From Clostridia bacterium (GTDB lineage: Bacteria > Bacillota > Clostridia > Christensenellales > Maliibacteriaceae): a stretch of 9,811 nt of DNA. The stretch lies in assembly GCA_017935825.1 (NCBI GenBank), contig JAGBGW010000232.1, positions 1 through 9,811 of the forward strand, given 5' to 3'. Shown here one piece after another: positions 1 to 6,599 of the stretch (position 1 is its first letter; each line of letters opens with the position of its first letter). The notes beneath the pieces are model-generated. The model saw nothing but the letters and a program-made list of their open reading frames with translations. It made no database searches and was not told where the DNA came from. Made by a program: the position numbers and the translations under genes.

Positions 1-1280
1 AAAAATACGATACTCCCGTTCTCATCCGTACGACCACCCGTATGGCACATTCCCGCGGCATCGTCACCATTTCCGAGCGCAAGGAAGTGGAAAACCGTGA
101 AGTCGTTCGCGACATGCGAAAGAACGTCATGCTGCCCGTCAATGCACGCATGCGCCACGTTGTAGTGGAAGAGCGCGAAAACACCATGGCAGACGATGCA
201 AACGAACTGCCCATCAACCGCATCGAGTGGACGGACGACCGTTCTCTTGGTGTTGTGGCATCCGGTATCGCATATCAGTACGTCAAAGAAGCAATGCCCG
301 AGATCCCCGTGCTGAAGCTTGGCATGGTCAATCCTCTGCCGCTTGATCTGATTCGTTCTTTTGCAGACGGTGTACAGCGCCTTGTGATCGCTGAGGAACT
401 TGAGCCTATCTATGAAGAGCAGATCAAGGCTTTGGGTATCGAGTGCGAGGGTAAGGGTCTGTTCTCCCGTCAGGGTGAATTCTCCACGCCGATTGTAAAA
501 GCTGCATTGACCGGTGAAAAGATGGATTCTGCACCCATTGCAGATCTGCCTGCACGTCCTCCCGTGATGTGCCCCGGCTGTCCGCATCGTGCAACGTTCA
601 ATGTGCTCTCTAAGCTCGGTGTTTTCGTATCCGGCGACATCGGCTGCTATACCCTTGGTGCTCTGCCTCCTGCAAATGCAATGCATGTCAGCGTCTGCAT
701 GGGTTCCAGCATTCCCGTTGCAAGCGGTATGCAGAAGGCTGACCCTGCAAATGCAAAGAAGACCGTCTCCGTCATCGGCGACTCCACTTTCTTCCATTCC
801 GGTATGACCGGTCTTGTGGACATGGTCTACAATAAAGCAAACGGTACTGTGCTCATTCTTGACAATGGTACCACAGGCATGACCGGTCATCAGGACCATC
901 CCGGCACCGGTAAGACTCTCGATGGGGAATACGCACCCAAGGTTGATTTTGAACAGCTTGTTCGCGCACTTGGTGTTACCAGCGTAAACGTGGTCGATCC
1001 TTTCGACATGAAGCTGCTTGAAAAGACCATCCGCGAAGAGCTTGAAAAGGACGAACCTTCCGTCATCATCTGCCGTCGTCCCTGCGCACTGCTGCCCGGC
1101 ATGCGTAAGGCACCCGTTGCAGTTGATCCCGATGTATGCAAGTCCTGCGGTCTTTGCCTGAAGCTTGGCTGCCCTGCAATCGAAAACCACGACGGTCATC
1201 CCGTCATCAACCAGTCGCTTTGCACCGGCTGCGGTCTGTGTGCTTCCATTTGTCCTTTCCATGCGATCAAGGAGGCCTGA
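1..1280 (+). CDS. iorA: Indolepyruvate:ferredoxin oxidoreductase, alpha subunit (5' end cut off)
   Basis: This subunit carries thiamine diphosphate and iron-sulfur clusters. With IorB it oxidatively decarboxylates aryl pyruvates such as indolepyruvate to aryl-acetyl-CoA, reducing ferredoxin in the cytoplasm of anaerobes. The frame is open from base 3 to a TGA at 1278-1280, about 425 residues, against roughly 590-600 for the whole family, so about the first 170 residues lie outside the window and the ATG at 42 is internal. Visible landmarks are the family motif CPGCPH (570-587), the thiamine diphosphate motif starting GDSTFFHSG (from 777) and ending in LDN, and GHQDHPGTG. The C-terminus holds two ferredoxin-type cysteine sets: C-x2-C-x2-C-x4-C-P (from 1137) and C-x2-C-x2-C-x3-C-P (from 1221). 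It sits one base from iorB, whose ribosome binding site lies inside its last codons. The gene contains no TTA, CTA or TCA codon. Confidence 0.96.
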   Translation, partial: KYDTPVLIRTTTRMAHSRGIVTISERKEVENREVVRDMRKNVMLPVNARMRHVVVEERENTMADDANELPINRIEWTDDRSLGVVASGIAYQYVKEAMPEIPVLKLGMVNPLPLDLIRSFADGVQRLVIAEELEPIYEEQIKALGIECEGKGLFSRQGEFSTPIVKAALTGEKMDSAPIADLPARPPVMCPGCPHRATFNVLSKLGVFVSGDIGCYTLGALPPANAMHVSVCMGSSIPVASGMQKADPANAKKTVSVIGDSTFFHSGMTGLVDMVYNKANGTVLILDNGTTGMTGHQDHPGTGKTLDGEYAPKVDFEQLVRALGVTSVNVVDPFDMKLLEKTIREELEKDEPSVIICRRPCALLPGMRKAPVAVDPDVCKSCGLCLKLGCPAIENHDGHPVINQSLCTGCGLCASICPFHAIKEA

Positions 1281-1281
1281 A

Positions 1282-1884
1282 ATGAACGGTATTGATATTA
1301 TGATCGTCGGCGTCGGCGGCCAGGGTACGCTTCTTGCAAGCAAGATCATGGGCGCACTGGCAATCCGTGCAGGTCTTGACGTAAAGCTTTCCGAGGTACA
1401 TGGCATGGCACAGCGCGGCGGCAGCGTGGAAACCCACGTTCGCATCGCAGATTCCGTTGCAGCTCCGCTTGTTGCACCCGGTACTGCTGACTATGTGCTT
1501 TCTTTCGAGCCTTTGGAAGCTGCTCGCTGGAGCCACTTTGTAAAAGAAGGCGGCATGCTGCTGACCAGCGCAAGCCGTATCTGGCCCATGCCCGTTGTTT
1601 CTGGTAACGTGCCTTATCCTGAAGATATGGATGAAAAGCTTACCCAGCGCGGCATCGAGTACATCGCAGTGGATGCACAGGCGATCGCGGAGGAAGCAGG
1701 CAGTGCGCGCGCTGTCAACATCGTACTTCTTGGCCTTCTTGCAAGAAAGCTGTCTTTTGCAACCGACCTTTGGCTGGATGCAATTGCAGACTGCGTACCT
1801 GCAAAGACGTTGGAAGTGAACAAGAAGGCATTCCTTCTTGGTTTTGATGCTGCAACCGATTCTTCCAAGCACTGCAAAATCTAA
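1282..1884 (+). CDS. iorB: Indolepyruvate:ferredoxin oxidoreductase, beta subunit
   Basis: This is the gamma-type small subunit of the 2-oxoacid:ferredoxin oxidoreductase family, the partner of IorA in breaking down aromatic amino acids. The 200-residue length fits the family. The N-terminus reads MNGIDIMIVGVGGQGTLLAS, with the glycine-rich GVGGQG at residues 10-15, followed by the hallmark EVHGMAQRGGSVETHVR at about residues 38-54 and FEPLEAARW. The start at 1282 is chosen because AAGGAGG at 1269-1275 sits 6 nt upstream; a longer in-frame extension would run into iorA coding sequence without such a site. It is cotranscribed with iorA (1 nt gap), and an intrinsic terminator begins 11 nt after its stop. 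Function assignment is secure at family level; the exact aryl-pyruvate preference cannot be read from sequence. Confidence 0.96.
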   Translation: MNGIDIMIVGVGGQGTLLASKIMGALAIRAGLDVKLSEVHGMAQRGGSVETHVRIADSVAAPLVAPGTADYVLSFEPLEAARWSHFVKEGGMLLTSASRIWPMPVVSGNVPYPEDMDEKLTQRGIEYIAVDAQAIAEEAGSARAVNIVLLGLLARKLSFATDLWLDAIADCVPAKTLEVNKKAFLLGFDAATDSSKHCKI

Positions 1885-1895
1885 AGTGAAATCAG

Positions 1896-1930
1896 AAAAA
1901 GGTCTGAATGTTACATTCGGGCCTTTTTTT
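1896..1930 (+). terminator. Intrinsic terminator after iorAB
   Basis: An 11-bp core stem, AGGTCTGAATG paired with CATTCGGGCCT, closes on a 3-nt loop TTA and contains two G-U wobbles. Flanking A/T runs (AAAA at 1896-1899 and the T tract at 1924-1930) extend the pairing and supply the U run. It lies 11 nt past the iorB stop and ends the iorAB transcript before the alr promoter. Confidence 0.9.
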
Positions 1931-1963
1931 GTTGCAATAATATAGAAATAATTGCAAATTTTT

Positions 1964-1992
1964 TTGCATAGACGTTTGTTTTGTACTATAAT
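1964..1992 (+). promoter_or_regulatory. Sigma-A type promoter for alr
   Basis: A perfect -10 box TATAAT lies at 1987-1992, with a weak -35 TTGCAT (1964-1969, 3 of 6 consensus bases) at a 17-bp spacing. It sits in an A/T-rich stretch just after the iorAB terminator and about 40 bp upstream of the alr start. The -35 overlaps a small inverted repeat, TGCAAA-TTTT-TTTGCA (1953-1968). Start of transcription is expected near 1998-2000, giving a leader of roughly 35 nt. Confidence 0.75.
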
Positions 1993-2032
1993 GTAGCATG
2001 TGTAATATGTCATAAAAGCGGGAGGTGTAAAA

Positions 2033-3136
2033 ATGCGTCAGACTTTTGCCTATATCAATCCGAAATCCGTCGGCCGCAATCTGCAGCAGATCCGATCCAT
2101 CGTCGGCGATGACAAGCATATCATGGCTGTCGTCAAAGCAGATGCATATGGTCATGGCATGCTGCCCATCGTGCAGGCTCTGACCGCCGCGGGCGCAGAC
2201 GCATTTGCAGTTGCAACCTGCGACGAAGCACTGGAGCTTCGTCAAAATGGTGTGCGCTTGCCCATTTTGGTGCTGGGTGCCGCCACGGAAGGTGATTTGG
2301 AAGAATTGATCATGAACGACATTGCTTTCACTGTCTGGTATTCCGGCCAGTTGGAAGAGATTCGTCGTTGCCCGGCTGTGAAGAAAAAGAAGGCACGTGT
2401 GCATCTGAAGATCGACAGCGGTATGGCACGTCTTGGCGTTCGCGAAGACGATGCCCTGCTTGGCATGCTCAGTATTTTCCGCGAAGCACCCGAGCTGTTC
2501 TTCGAAGGTGTGTTTACTCATTTCGCCACGGCAGATGAGGAAGACGAACAATACTTCCGGATGCAGGTGGAGCGCTTTGAACATGCGCTTTCGCTCGTGC
2601 GTGCAATGGGCTTTTCTCCCGTTGTACATGCAGGCAACAGCGCAGTTACACTGCACAGCCCCCGATACCATTACGATATGGTCCGTCCCGGTTATGCACT
2701 TTACGGCTATGATCCAGGTCCCGGTGATGTGGGTGTTCTGGAACCTGCAATGCGCTGGACCACCCAGATCGTCAACCTTAAGTGGATCGGTCCCGATGAA
2801 GGTGTCAGCTATGGCGTGACCTACCGCACTGACCGCGATACGTTGGTTGCCACCATTCCCGTAGGCTATGCGGACGGCTATCGCCGCGCCATCGGCAATA
2901 CGGGTTATGTGCTGGTGCACGGTCGCCGCGCGCCTGTCATCGGTCGCGTTTGCATGGATCAGACCATGATCGATGTAACAGGCATTGCAAACGTCGCCAT
3001 CCGCGATGAGGTGGTTCTGCTTGGCCGTCAGGGCAAAGATCAGATCACCGCAAACGAGATGGCAGCATGGCAGGAGACCATCGGCTACGAAGTGCTTTGC
3101 AACATCGGCAAGCGCGTTCCCCGAATTTATGAATAA
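2033..3136 (+). CDS. alr: Alanine racemase (PLP-dependent)
   Basis: It interconverts L- and D-alanine using pyridoxal phosphate, providing D-Ala for peptidoglycan in the cytoplasm. At 367 residues it matches the usual family length. The fold type III barrel comes first, with the PLP lysine in AVVKADAYGHG (K35). The second catalytic base is Y260 in GVSYGVTY, in the C-terminal beta domain. The conserved GRVCMDQTMIDVT follows (C307-D309), and the PLP phosphate region RPGYALYG precedes it. The start at 2033 is set by GGGAGG at 2020-2025, 7 nt upstream. It has its own promoter and terminator-insulated upstream border. Its 3' end overlaps the next gene by 8 bp, implying translational coupling. A biosynthetic rather than broad-specificity racemase is the simplest reading, since no signal peptide is present. 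Confidence 0.97.
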   Translation: MRQTFAYINPKSVGRNLQQIRSIVGDDKHIMAVVKADAYGHGMLPIVQALTAAGADAFAVATCDEALELRQNGVRLPILVLGAATEGDLEELIMNDIAFTVWYSGQLEEIRRCPAVKKKKARVHLKIDSGMARLGVREDDALLGMLSIFREAPELFFEGVFTHFATADEEDEQYFRMQVERFEHALSLVRAMGFSPVVHAGNSAVTLHSPRYHYDMVRPGYALYGYDPGPGDVGVLEPAMRWTTQIVNLKWIGPDEGVSYGVTYRTDRDTLVATIPVGYADGYRRAIGNTGYVLVHGRRAPVIGRVCMDQTMIDVTGIANVAIRDEVVLLGRQGKDQITANEMAAWQETIGYEVLCNIGKRVPRIYE

Positions 3137-3665
3137 ATCGGACGTAAGACGAATGGCATTTATCGCGGATGAAACGGTTTGTGCTGAACAACGTGCAGCA
3201 GAATCTTTGAAAATCTGCGATAAAATTGCACAGACATTGCAGTTATGCGGCAATGTGCTTTGCTTTATGCCGCTTGGCGATGAAGTGGATATCCGTCCTG
3301 TCTTTGATGTGATCCGTTCCCGCGGCGGCTGTGTGATTTTGCCATATTGTGTCGACGATGAGAATATGATCTTAAAGCGATACGATGAAGGAGCGGCACT
3401 CGTACAGGATGCAAAGCGTGTGCTTGCACCTTTGGACGGGGAAGAGGTTCCGCCGAACACGATCGACGAAGCGTTGATTCCTGCTGTAGCACTGACCGCA
3501 TCGGGTAAGCGCCTTGGTCGCGGCGGCGGATTCTATGACAGACTCATTCCGAACCTTCGACAGACGACGACAAAAGCGGGTATTTGCTTTCATCACCGCA
3601 TCGCTGAGGAACTTCCTACAGAACAGCACGATGCTTTGGTGGATATGGTCATATCTTGTGATTGA
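3129..3665 (+). CDS. 5-formyltetrahydrofolate cyclo-ligase
   Basis: It converts 5-formyl-THF to 5,10-methenyl-THF with ATP, recovering folate that has been trapped as the 5-formyl form. It is known as YqgN, YgfA or MTHFS in other organisms. The 178-residue length is normal. The N-terminal basic stretch MNKSDVRR is followed by a helix with EQRAAES (typical S/PEERAAAS region), GDEVDIRP in place of the usual EVDTRP, and the diagnostic ATP-binding loop GKRLGRGGGFYDRLI near residues 132-146. The start at 3129 inside the alr stop region is favoured because it preserves the conserved N-terminus; no clear ribosome binding site precedes it, so reinitiation after alr is likely. An ATG at 3153 is the alternative. 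Codon use differs from its neighbours (two TTA codons; more CGA, ACG and GCG), which may mean lower expression or a different history. Confidence 0.9.
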   Translation: MNKSDVRRMAFIADETVCAEQRAAESLKICDKIAQTLQLCGNVLCFMPLGDEVDIRPVFDVIRSRGGCVILPYCVDDENMILKRYDEGAALVQDAKRVLAPLDGEEVPPNTIDEALIPAVALTASGKRLGRGGGFYDRLIPNLRQTTTKAGICFHHRIAEELPTEQHDALVDMVISCD

Positions 3666-3681
3666 CGAAAGCAAGCCATAC

Positions 3682-3710
3682 TTGTCCTTGTGTGTCGAAT
3701 ATGCTATACT
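3682..3710 (+). promoter_or_regulatory. Sigma-A type promoter with extended -10, upstream of rsmD
   Basis: The -35 TTGTCC (3682-3687, 4 of 6) and -10 TATACT (3705-3710, 5 of 6) are 17 bp apart. A TG at 3702-3703 one base before the -10 makes it an extended -10 promoter. It begins 16 bp after the preceding stop and would fire near 3716-3718, at the foot of a dyad that runs up to the rsmD ribosome binding site. It is probably the main promoter for the whole rsmD-to-smc run; I found no equally good one further downstream. Confidence 0.75.
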
Positions 3711-3714
3711 GTAG

Positions 3715-3733
3715 AAGTTATCATAGATAATTT
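3715..3733 (+). promoter_or_regulatory. Dyad/hairpin at the start of the rsmD leader
   Basis: The sequence AAGTTATCATAGATAATTT forms an 8-bp stem (3715-3722 with 3726-3733, one G-U wobble) around the 3-nt loop ATA. Its TTATC-ATA-GATAA core is a perfect palindrome. It sits between the predicted transcription start and the GGAGG at 3735, so it could be an operator on DNA or a 5'-end hairpin on the mRNA. Function is inferred from position only. Confidence 0.45.
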
Positions 3734-3734
3734 T

Positions 3735-3739
3735 GGAGG
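3735..3739 (+). promoter_or_regulatory. Ribosome binding site deciding a TTG start for rsmD
   Basis: GGAGG here abuts an in-frame ATG at 3740 with no spacer, so that ATG cannot be read from it. The in-frame TTG at 3749 has a 9-nt spacer and yields the family N-terminus (M)RIIAGTVGGRR, so TTG is taken as the start. Confidence 0.8.
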
Positions 3740-3748
3740 ATGGTTTCG

Positions 3749-4300
3749 TTGCGTATCATAGCAGGCACTGTGGGCGGCCGCAGGATCGAAGCACCGCAGG
3801 GTGACGGTACAAGACCCACCCATGACCGCGTGCGCGAAGCCGTGTTTTCCATGATCGGCCCCTTCTTTGACGGGGGAAGAGCGCTGGATCTTTTTGCGGG
3901 TTCGGGCTCCCTTGGACTTGAAGCGGTGTCCCGCGGCATGGATGAATGTCTTTTCTTTGATGCGGACCGCCGCGCGGTATCTGTGGTGCAGGGCAATATC
4001 AAGTCGCTCGGTCTGCAGAAGCAATGCCGTGCAGCTTGTGCCAAATTTCAGCAGGCGCTGGAGTCTGTATCGGGCAAGTTTGACTTGATTTTTCTTGATC
4101 CGCCTTACGATGCAGGGTACATGATGCCTGTGCTTGAAAAAATCCTGTCCCGCGATTTATTGCAGGATGATGGTACTATCTTCTGCGAGATTCGCGCAGG
4201 TGCGGATTTTACCGCGCCCGAGGGACTTACCCAGATCAAACGCCGCAAATACGGTATGGCGGAAGTCATCATCCTGAAGAAGGCAGAAAAGGAAGCGTGA
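3749..4300 (+). CDS. rsmD: 16S rRNA (guanine-966-N2)-methyltransferase RsmD
   Basis: It methylates N2 of a guanine (G966 in E. coli numbering) in 16S rRNA during 30S assembly, using S-adenosylmethionine. The 183-residue protein opens with the family signature RIIAGTVGGRRIEAP, then TRPTHDRVREAVF. The SAM-binding motif I is LDLFAGSGSLGLEAVSRG, about residues 45-62. The catalytic motif is DLIFLDPPY, about residues 112-120, with DPPY typical of amino-N methyltransferases. The start is a TTG at 3749 rather than the ATG at 3740, on ribosome binding site spacing and N-terminal conservation. The stop is 3 nt before coaD, the pairing seen widely in bacteria. It contains one rare TTA codon (4157-4159). 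Confidence 0.95.
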   Translation: MRIIAGTVGGRRIEAPQGDGTRPTHDRVREAVFSMIGPFFDGGRALDLFAGSGSLGLEAVSRGMDECLFFDADRRAVSVVQGNIKSLGLQKQCRAACAKFQQALESVSGKFDLIFLDPPYDAGYMMPVLEKILSRDLLQDDGTIFCEIRAGADFTAPEGLTQIKRRKYGMAEVIILKKAEKEA

Positions 4301-4303
4301 AAT

Positions 4304-4777
4304 ATGAAAACATTCATCTATCCCGGTTCTTTTGATCCGCCCACCTGCGGTCATGCGGATATTGCCCGCCGCGCTGCAGCACTTTGCGATAAGCTGATTG
4401 TGGCAGTGCTTGGCAATGTGAATAAACCCGGCGCCATGTTTACGGTGTCTGAACGCGTGAAGATGCTGGAAGAAGTCTTTCGGAACACCCCCAACATCGA
4501 AGTCAAACACTTTGACGGACTTCTTGTGGATGCCTGTCATGCATGGGGTGCAACGTGCATCGTACGCGGTGTGCGCGGTATGGACGATATGGCAAACGAA
4601 ATGCAGCTTGCTGCCATCAATCGCCGCATCGGCGATGTGCAGACGATCTTTTTGCCTGCAGATGAGACTCTTATGTATGTAAGTTCCAGTGTTGTGCGGG
4701 AACTTGCCCATTATAAAAGTGACGTATCCTCGTTTGTACCCAAAGTGGTTGCAGACGCGATTGATTCCAAAGGTTGA
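4304..4777 (+). CDS. coaD: Phosphopantetheine adenylyltransferase
   Basis: It catalyses the penultimate step of coenzyme A synthesis: 4'-phosphopantetheine plus ATP gives dephospho-CoA plus pyrophosphate. At 157 residues it is of typical size. The nucleotidyltransferase start YPGSFDPPTCGHADI carries the T-x-G-H motif at residues 14-17, where most homologues read PITNGH. Also present are the ATP-contact region IVRGVRGMDDMANEMQ and the C-terminal YVSSSVVRELA, matching the usual Y(I/V)SSS(L/V)V(K/R)E. A purine-rich AAGGAAG just upstream, inside the end of rsmD, serves as ribosome binding site. Downstream the stop precedes the next start by about 17 nt. It is functionally linked to acpP in the same run, since CoA is the donor of the ACP prosthetic group. 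Confidence 0.97.
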   Translation: MKTFIYPGSFDPPTCGHADIARRAAALCDKLIVAVLGNVNKPGAMFTVSERVKMLEEVFRNTPNIEVKHFDGLLVDACHAWGATCIVRGVRGMDDMANEMQLAAINRRIGDVQTIFLPADETLMYVSSSVVRELAHYKSDVSSFVPKVVADAIDSKG

Positions 4778-4794
4778 TAAATTTGGGAGGAAAA

Positions 4795-5253
4795 ATGCAA
4801 ATGGATGTATTGACGCTTCTTGATCTTTTGGTAGATGAACTCAACCGTGCCACGCAGGTGCCTTTGAGCGGCGGCAAAGCTATGGTGGATCGTGAAAAGA
4901 TGATCGAGACCGTGGAGCAGATCAAATCTGCATTGCCTGAGGACATCATCACTGCGGAGGGTATCAAGCGCGACCGCGAAAAGATCCTGATGGATGCAAA
5001 ACGCGAGGCAGAACAGCTTGTTACCGAAGCAAGCGAGCAGGCTTGCCTGATTTTGAGTGAGCATGAGATCGTCATGCGTGCAACGGCAGAAGCACGCAAT
5101 ATTGTCGGTCACGCACAGGAGCATTCCGCACAGATCCGCCGCGCGGCAAACGACTATGCAGAAGAACTTCTTGGCAATATGGAAAGCCTTCTTGCAGGTC
5201 ATGTGGAGCTTTTAAACCGCAATCGCGAATCTTTGAAAAAGATCATCAAATAA
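4795..5253 (+). CDS. Coiled-coil protein of unknown function between coaD and plsX
   Basis: I cannot assign a function. The product has 152 residues, or 150 if translation begins at the second ATG (4801). GGGAGG at 4785-4790 leaves 4 nt to the first ATG and 10 nt to the second, so the start is uncertain. The N-terminal third (MDVLTLLDLLVDELNRATQV, then PLSGGKAMVD at residues 23-32 and LPEDI at 47-51) looks like a small folded helical head. The remainder, from about residue 55, is a long charged helix rich in Ala, Glu, Arg and Gln with heptad-like spacing, consistent with coiled coil. There is no signal peptide or membrane segment, so it is not a true F0 subunit b, although such helices are often mislabelled ATPase. 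From memory, unchecked, similar short proteins with a VMVD and LPEEI head occur beside coaD in clostridia. It contains one TTA codon. Coding is supported by codon use and tight operon placement. Confidence 0.8.
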   Translation: MQMDVLTLLDLLVDELNRATQVPLSGGKAMVDREKMIETVEQIKSALPEDIITAEGIKRDREKILMDAKREAEQLVTEASEQACLILSEHEIVMRATAEARNIVGHAQEHSAQIRRAANDYAEELLGNMESLLAGHVELLNRNRESLKKIIK

Positions 5254-5270
5254 TCCCTTTTATCCCTTTT
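5253..5270 (+). repeat. Tandem 9-bp direct repeat before plsX
   Basis: ATCCCTTTT is repeated twice head to tail (5253-5261 and 5262-5270). The first base is the last base of the preceding stop codon, and the second copy runs straight into the plsX GGAGG at 5271. The repeat sets the whole intergenic gap and could vary in copy number by slippage. Confidence 0.7.
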
Positions 5271-5283
5271 GGAGGAACAGACG

Positions 5284-6294
5284 ATGCGCATTGTATTGGA
5301 TGCAATGGGCGGCGACAATGCACCTGACGTAACGGTTCAGGGCGCAGTTGCAGCACTTGCAAAAAGAAAAGATATCACCATGATCCTGGTTGGTCAGAAG
5401 GAAGTCATTGAGGAAAAACTCAGCGGTCTTTCCTACGACAAGGATCGTCTTGAAATCGTGGATGCCAGAGAAATCATCACCAACGATGAAGCACCTGTTT
5501 TTGCGATCCGCAAAAAGAAGGATTCCAGCATCGTGGTCGGTGTAAAGATGGTGCGTGACGGCCAGGCGGATGCATTTATTTCCGCAGGCAGCACCGGCGC
5601 AGTGCTTGCTGCTTCCACCATCATCATCAAAACCATCAAGGGCATTATCCGTCCTGCTTTGGCTTCCATGATGCCCACTATTGAAGGTCCTGTATTGGCA
5701 GTGGACTGCGGTGCAAACGTGGATGCAAAGCCCGATCACCTTCTGCAGTTTGCAGTCATGGGCGATGTTTACATGCGCGTTGTACAGGGTGTTGAAAATC
5801 CCAGAGTTGGTCTTTTGAACATCGGTGCAGAGTCCGAAAAAGGCAACGAGCTTACCAAGGCGGTTTATCCGCGCCTGCAGCAGATGCCGCTGAATTTCGT
5901 CGGCAATGTGGAAGCGCGCGATGTACCGAACGGCATGGCGGACGTTGTAGTCTGCGATGCATTTGCAGGCAACGTCATGCTCAAGACCATGGAAGGCACG
6001 GCATGTGCACTGACCACGCTTTTGAAGCGTGAGCTTATGTCCACCACCTTGCGCAAGATCTGCGCACTTGGTCTTAAGGGTGCATTTAAGAACTTCAAGG
6101 CTAAGTTCGACTATGCCGAATACGGCGGCGCACCTTTGATCGGTTTGAACGGCTGTGTTGTCAAGGCACACGGCAGCTCCAATGCCCGCGCAATTGAATC
6201 TGCAATCTACCAGGCAGCAAAGTTTGTTGACGGTAAGCTTGTGGAAACCCTCAGAACTCAGATTGAAAGTTTGTCCGACCAGTTCGGCGAATAA
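5284..6294 (+). CDS. plsX: Phosphate acyltransferase PlsX
   Basis: It makes acyl-phosphate from acyl-ACP and phosphate, feeding PlsY and phospholipid synthesis, as a peripheral membrane enzyme. The 336-residue length is normal. The start MRIVLDAMGGDNAPD is the family N-terminus. Other conserved stretches are EAPVFAIRKKKDSSIVVG, SAGSTGAVLAAS, LAVDCGANVDAKPDHLLQFA, LLNIGAESEKGN, VCDAFAGNVMLKTMEG and the C-terminal EYGGAPLIGLNG. ATG 5284 is chosen over the in-frame TTG at 5269 because GGAGG (5271-5275) lies 8 nt before the ATG and would be inside the longer form. Its substrate carrier AcpP is encoded next. The usual Bacillota companions rpmF (upstream) and fabH, fabD and fabG (downstream) are not here. 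Confidence 0.97.
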   Translation: MRIVLDAMGGDNAPDVTVQGAVAALAKRKDITMILVGQKEVIEEKLSGLSYDKDRLEIVDAREIITNDEAPVFAIRKKKDSSIVVGVKMVRDGQADAFISAGSTGAVLAASTIIIKTIKGIIRPALASMMPTIEGPVLAVDCGANVDAKPDHLLQFAVMGDVYMRVVQGVENPRVGLLNIGAESEKGNELTKAVYPRLQQMPLNFVGNVEARDVPNGMADVVVCDAFAGNVMLKTMEGTACALTTLLKRELMSTTLRKICALGLKGAFKNFKAKFDYAEYGGAPLIGLNGCVVKAHGSSNARAIESAIYQAAKFVDGKLVETLRTQIESLSDQFGE

Positions 6295-6338
6295 TCATAA
6301 AAGCATTTATCCATATCTATCTTAGGAGGTACTCTACC

Positions 6339-6581
6339 ATGGTATTCGAAAAGGTACGCGATGCAATCGTGGCACAGCTTGGCTGTGACGCAGAAAAGGT
6401 CACCGAGGATGCACTTCTGATCGACGATCTGAAGGCTGACTCTCTTGACATCGTTGAAATGATCTTCAACCTTGAAGAAGCATTCGACATCAGCATCGTG
6501 GACGGCGACGAAGAGAACATGGAACAGCTCAAGAGCGTTGGCGATATCGTTCGCTACATCGAAGAGCAGACCAAGGCATAA
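6339..6581 (+). CDS. acpP: Acyl carrier protein
   Basis: This small acidic protein carries growing fatty acyl chains on a 4'-phosphopantetheine arm. The product has 80 residues. S35 in LKADSLDIVEMIF is the attachment serine, in the DSL motif at the start of helix II. The rest of the sequence, with FNLEEAFDISIVDGDEE and VGDIVRYIEEQ, is typical of fatty acid synthesis ACPs. A near-perfect Shine-Dalgarno AGGAGGT at 6324-6330 sits 8 nt before the ATG, which fits the high expression expected of ACP. The 44-nt gap after plsX carries no convincing promoter or terminator. Its substrate enzyme PlsX precedes it and rnc follows after about 107 nt. Confidence 0.98.
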   Translation: MVFEKVRDAIVAQLGCDAEKVTEDALLIDDLKADSLDIVEMIFNLEEAFDISIVDGDEENMEQLKSVGDIVRYIEEQTKA

Positions 6582-6599
6582 GCCAACCGCATAACGAAC

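Noticed and set aside
42..44. ATG at 42 as the true start of the first gene
   Set aside because: The frame continues upstream to the window edge with residues typical of IorA (TPVLIRTTTR), so the gene is cut by the edge and this ATG is internal.
1892..3460. A 522-codon open frame on the minus strand opposite alr
   Set aside because: It is exactly in register with alr codons and stays open because alr lacks TTA, CTA and TCA. The product is rich in Cys and His with no recognisable domain, while the + strand has clear alanine racemase motifs.
4774..4794. TTG at 4774 as the start of the coiled-coil gene
   Set aside because: The GGGAGG at 4785-4790 would be inside the coding region, and the added residues resemble nothing; ATG 4795 or 4801 fits the ribosome binding site.
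5260..6171. A 303-codon open frame on the minus strand opposite plsX
   Set aside because: In register with plsX codons and of Cys/His-rich composition like the other antisense shadows; PlsX motifs run through the entire + strand.
6271..6301. A possible promoter for acpP (TTGTCC at 6271 with a TAATCA or CATAAA box)
   Set aside because: Spacings are 15 or 19 bp with poor -10 matches, well below the two promoters called in the window.
6297..6310. Inverted repeat ATAAA-AGCA-TTTAT upstream of acpP
   Set aside because: Only five A/T pairs, too weak to be a meaningful hairpin in a gap that is A/T-rich.
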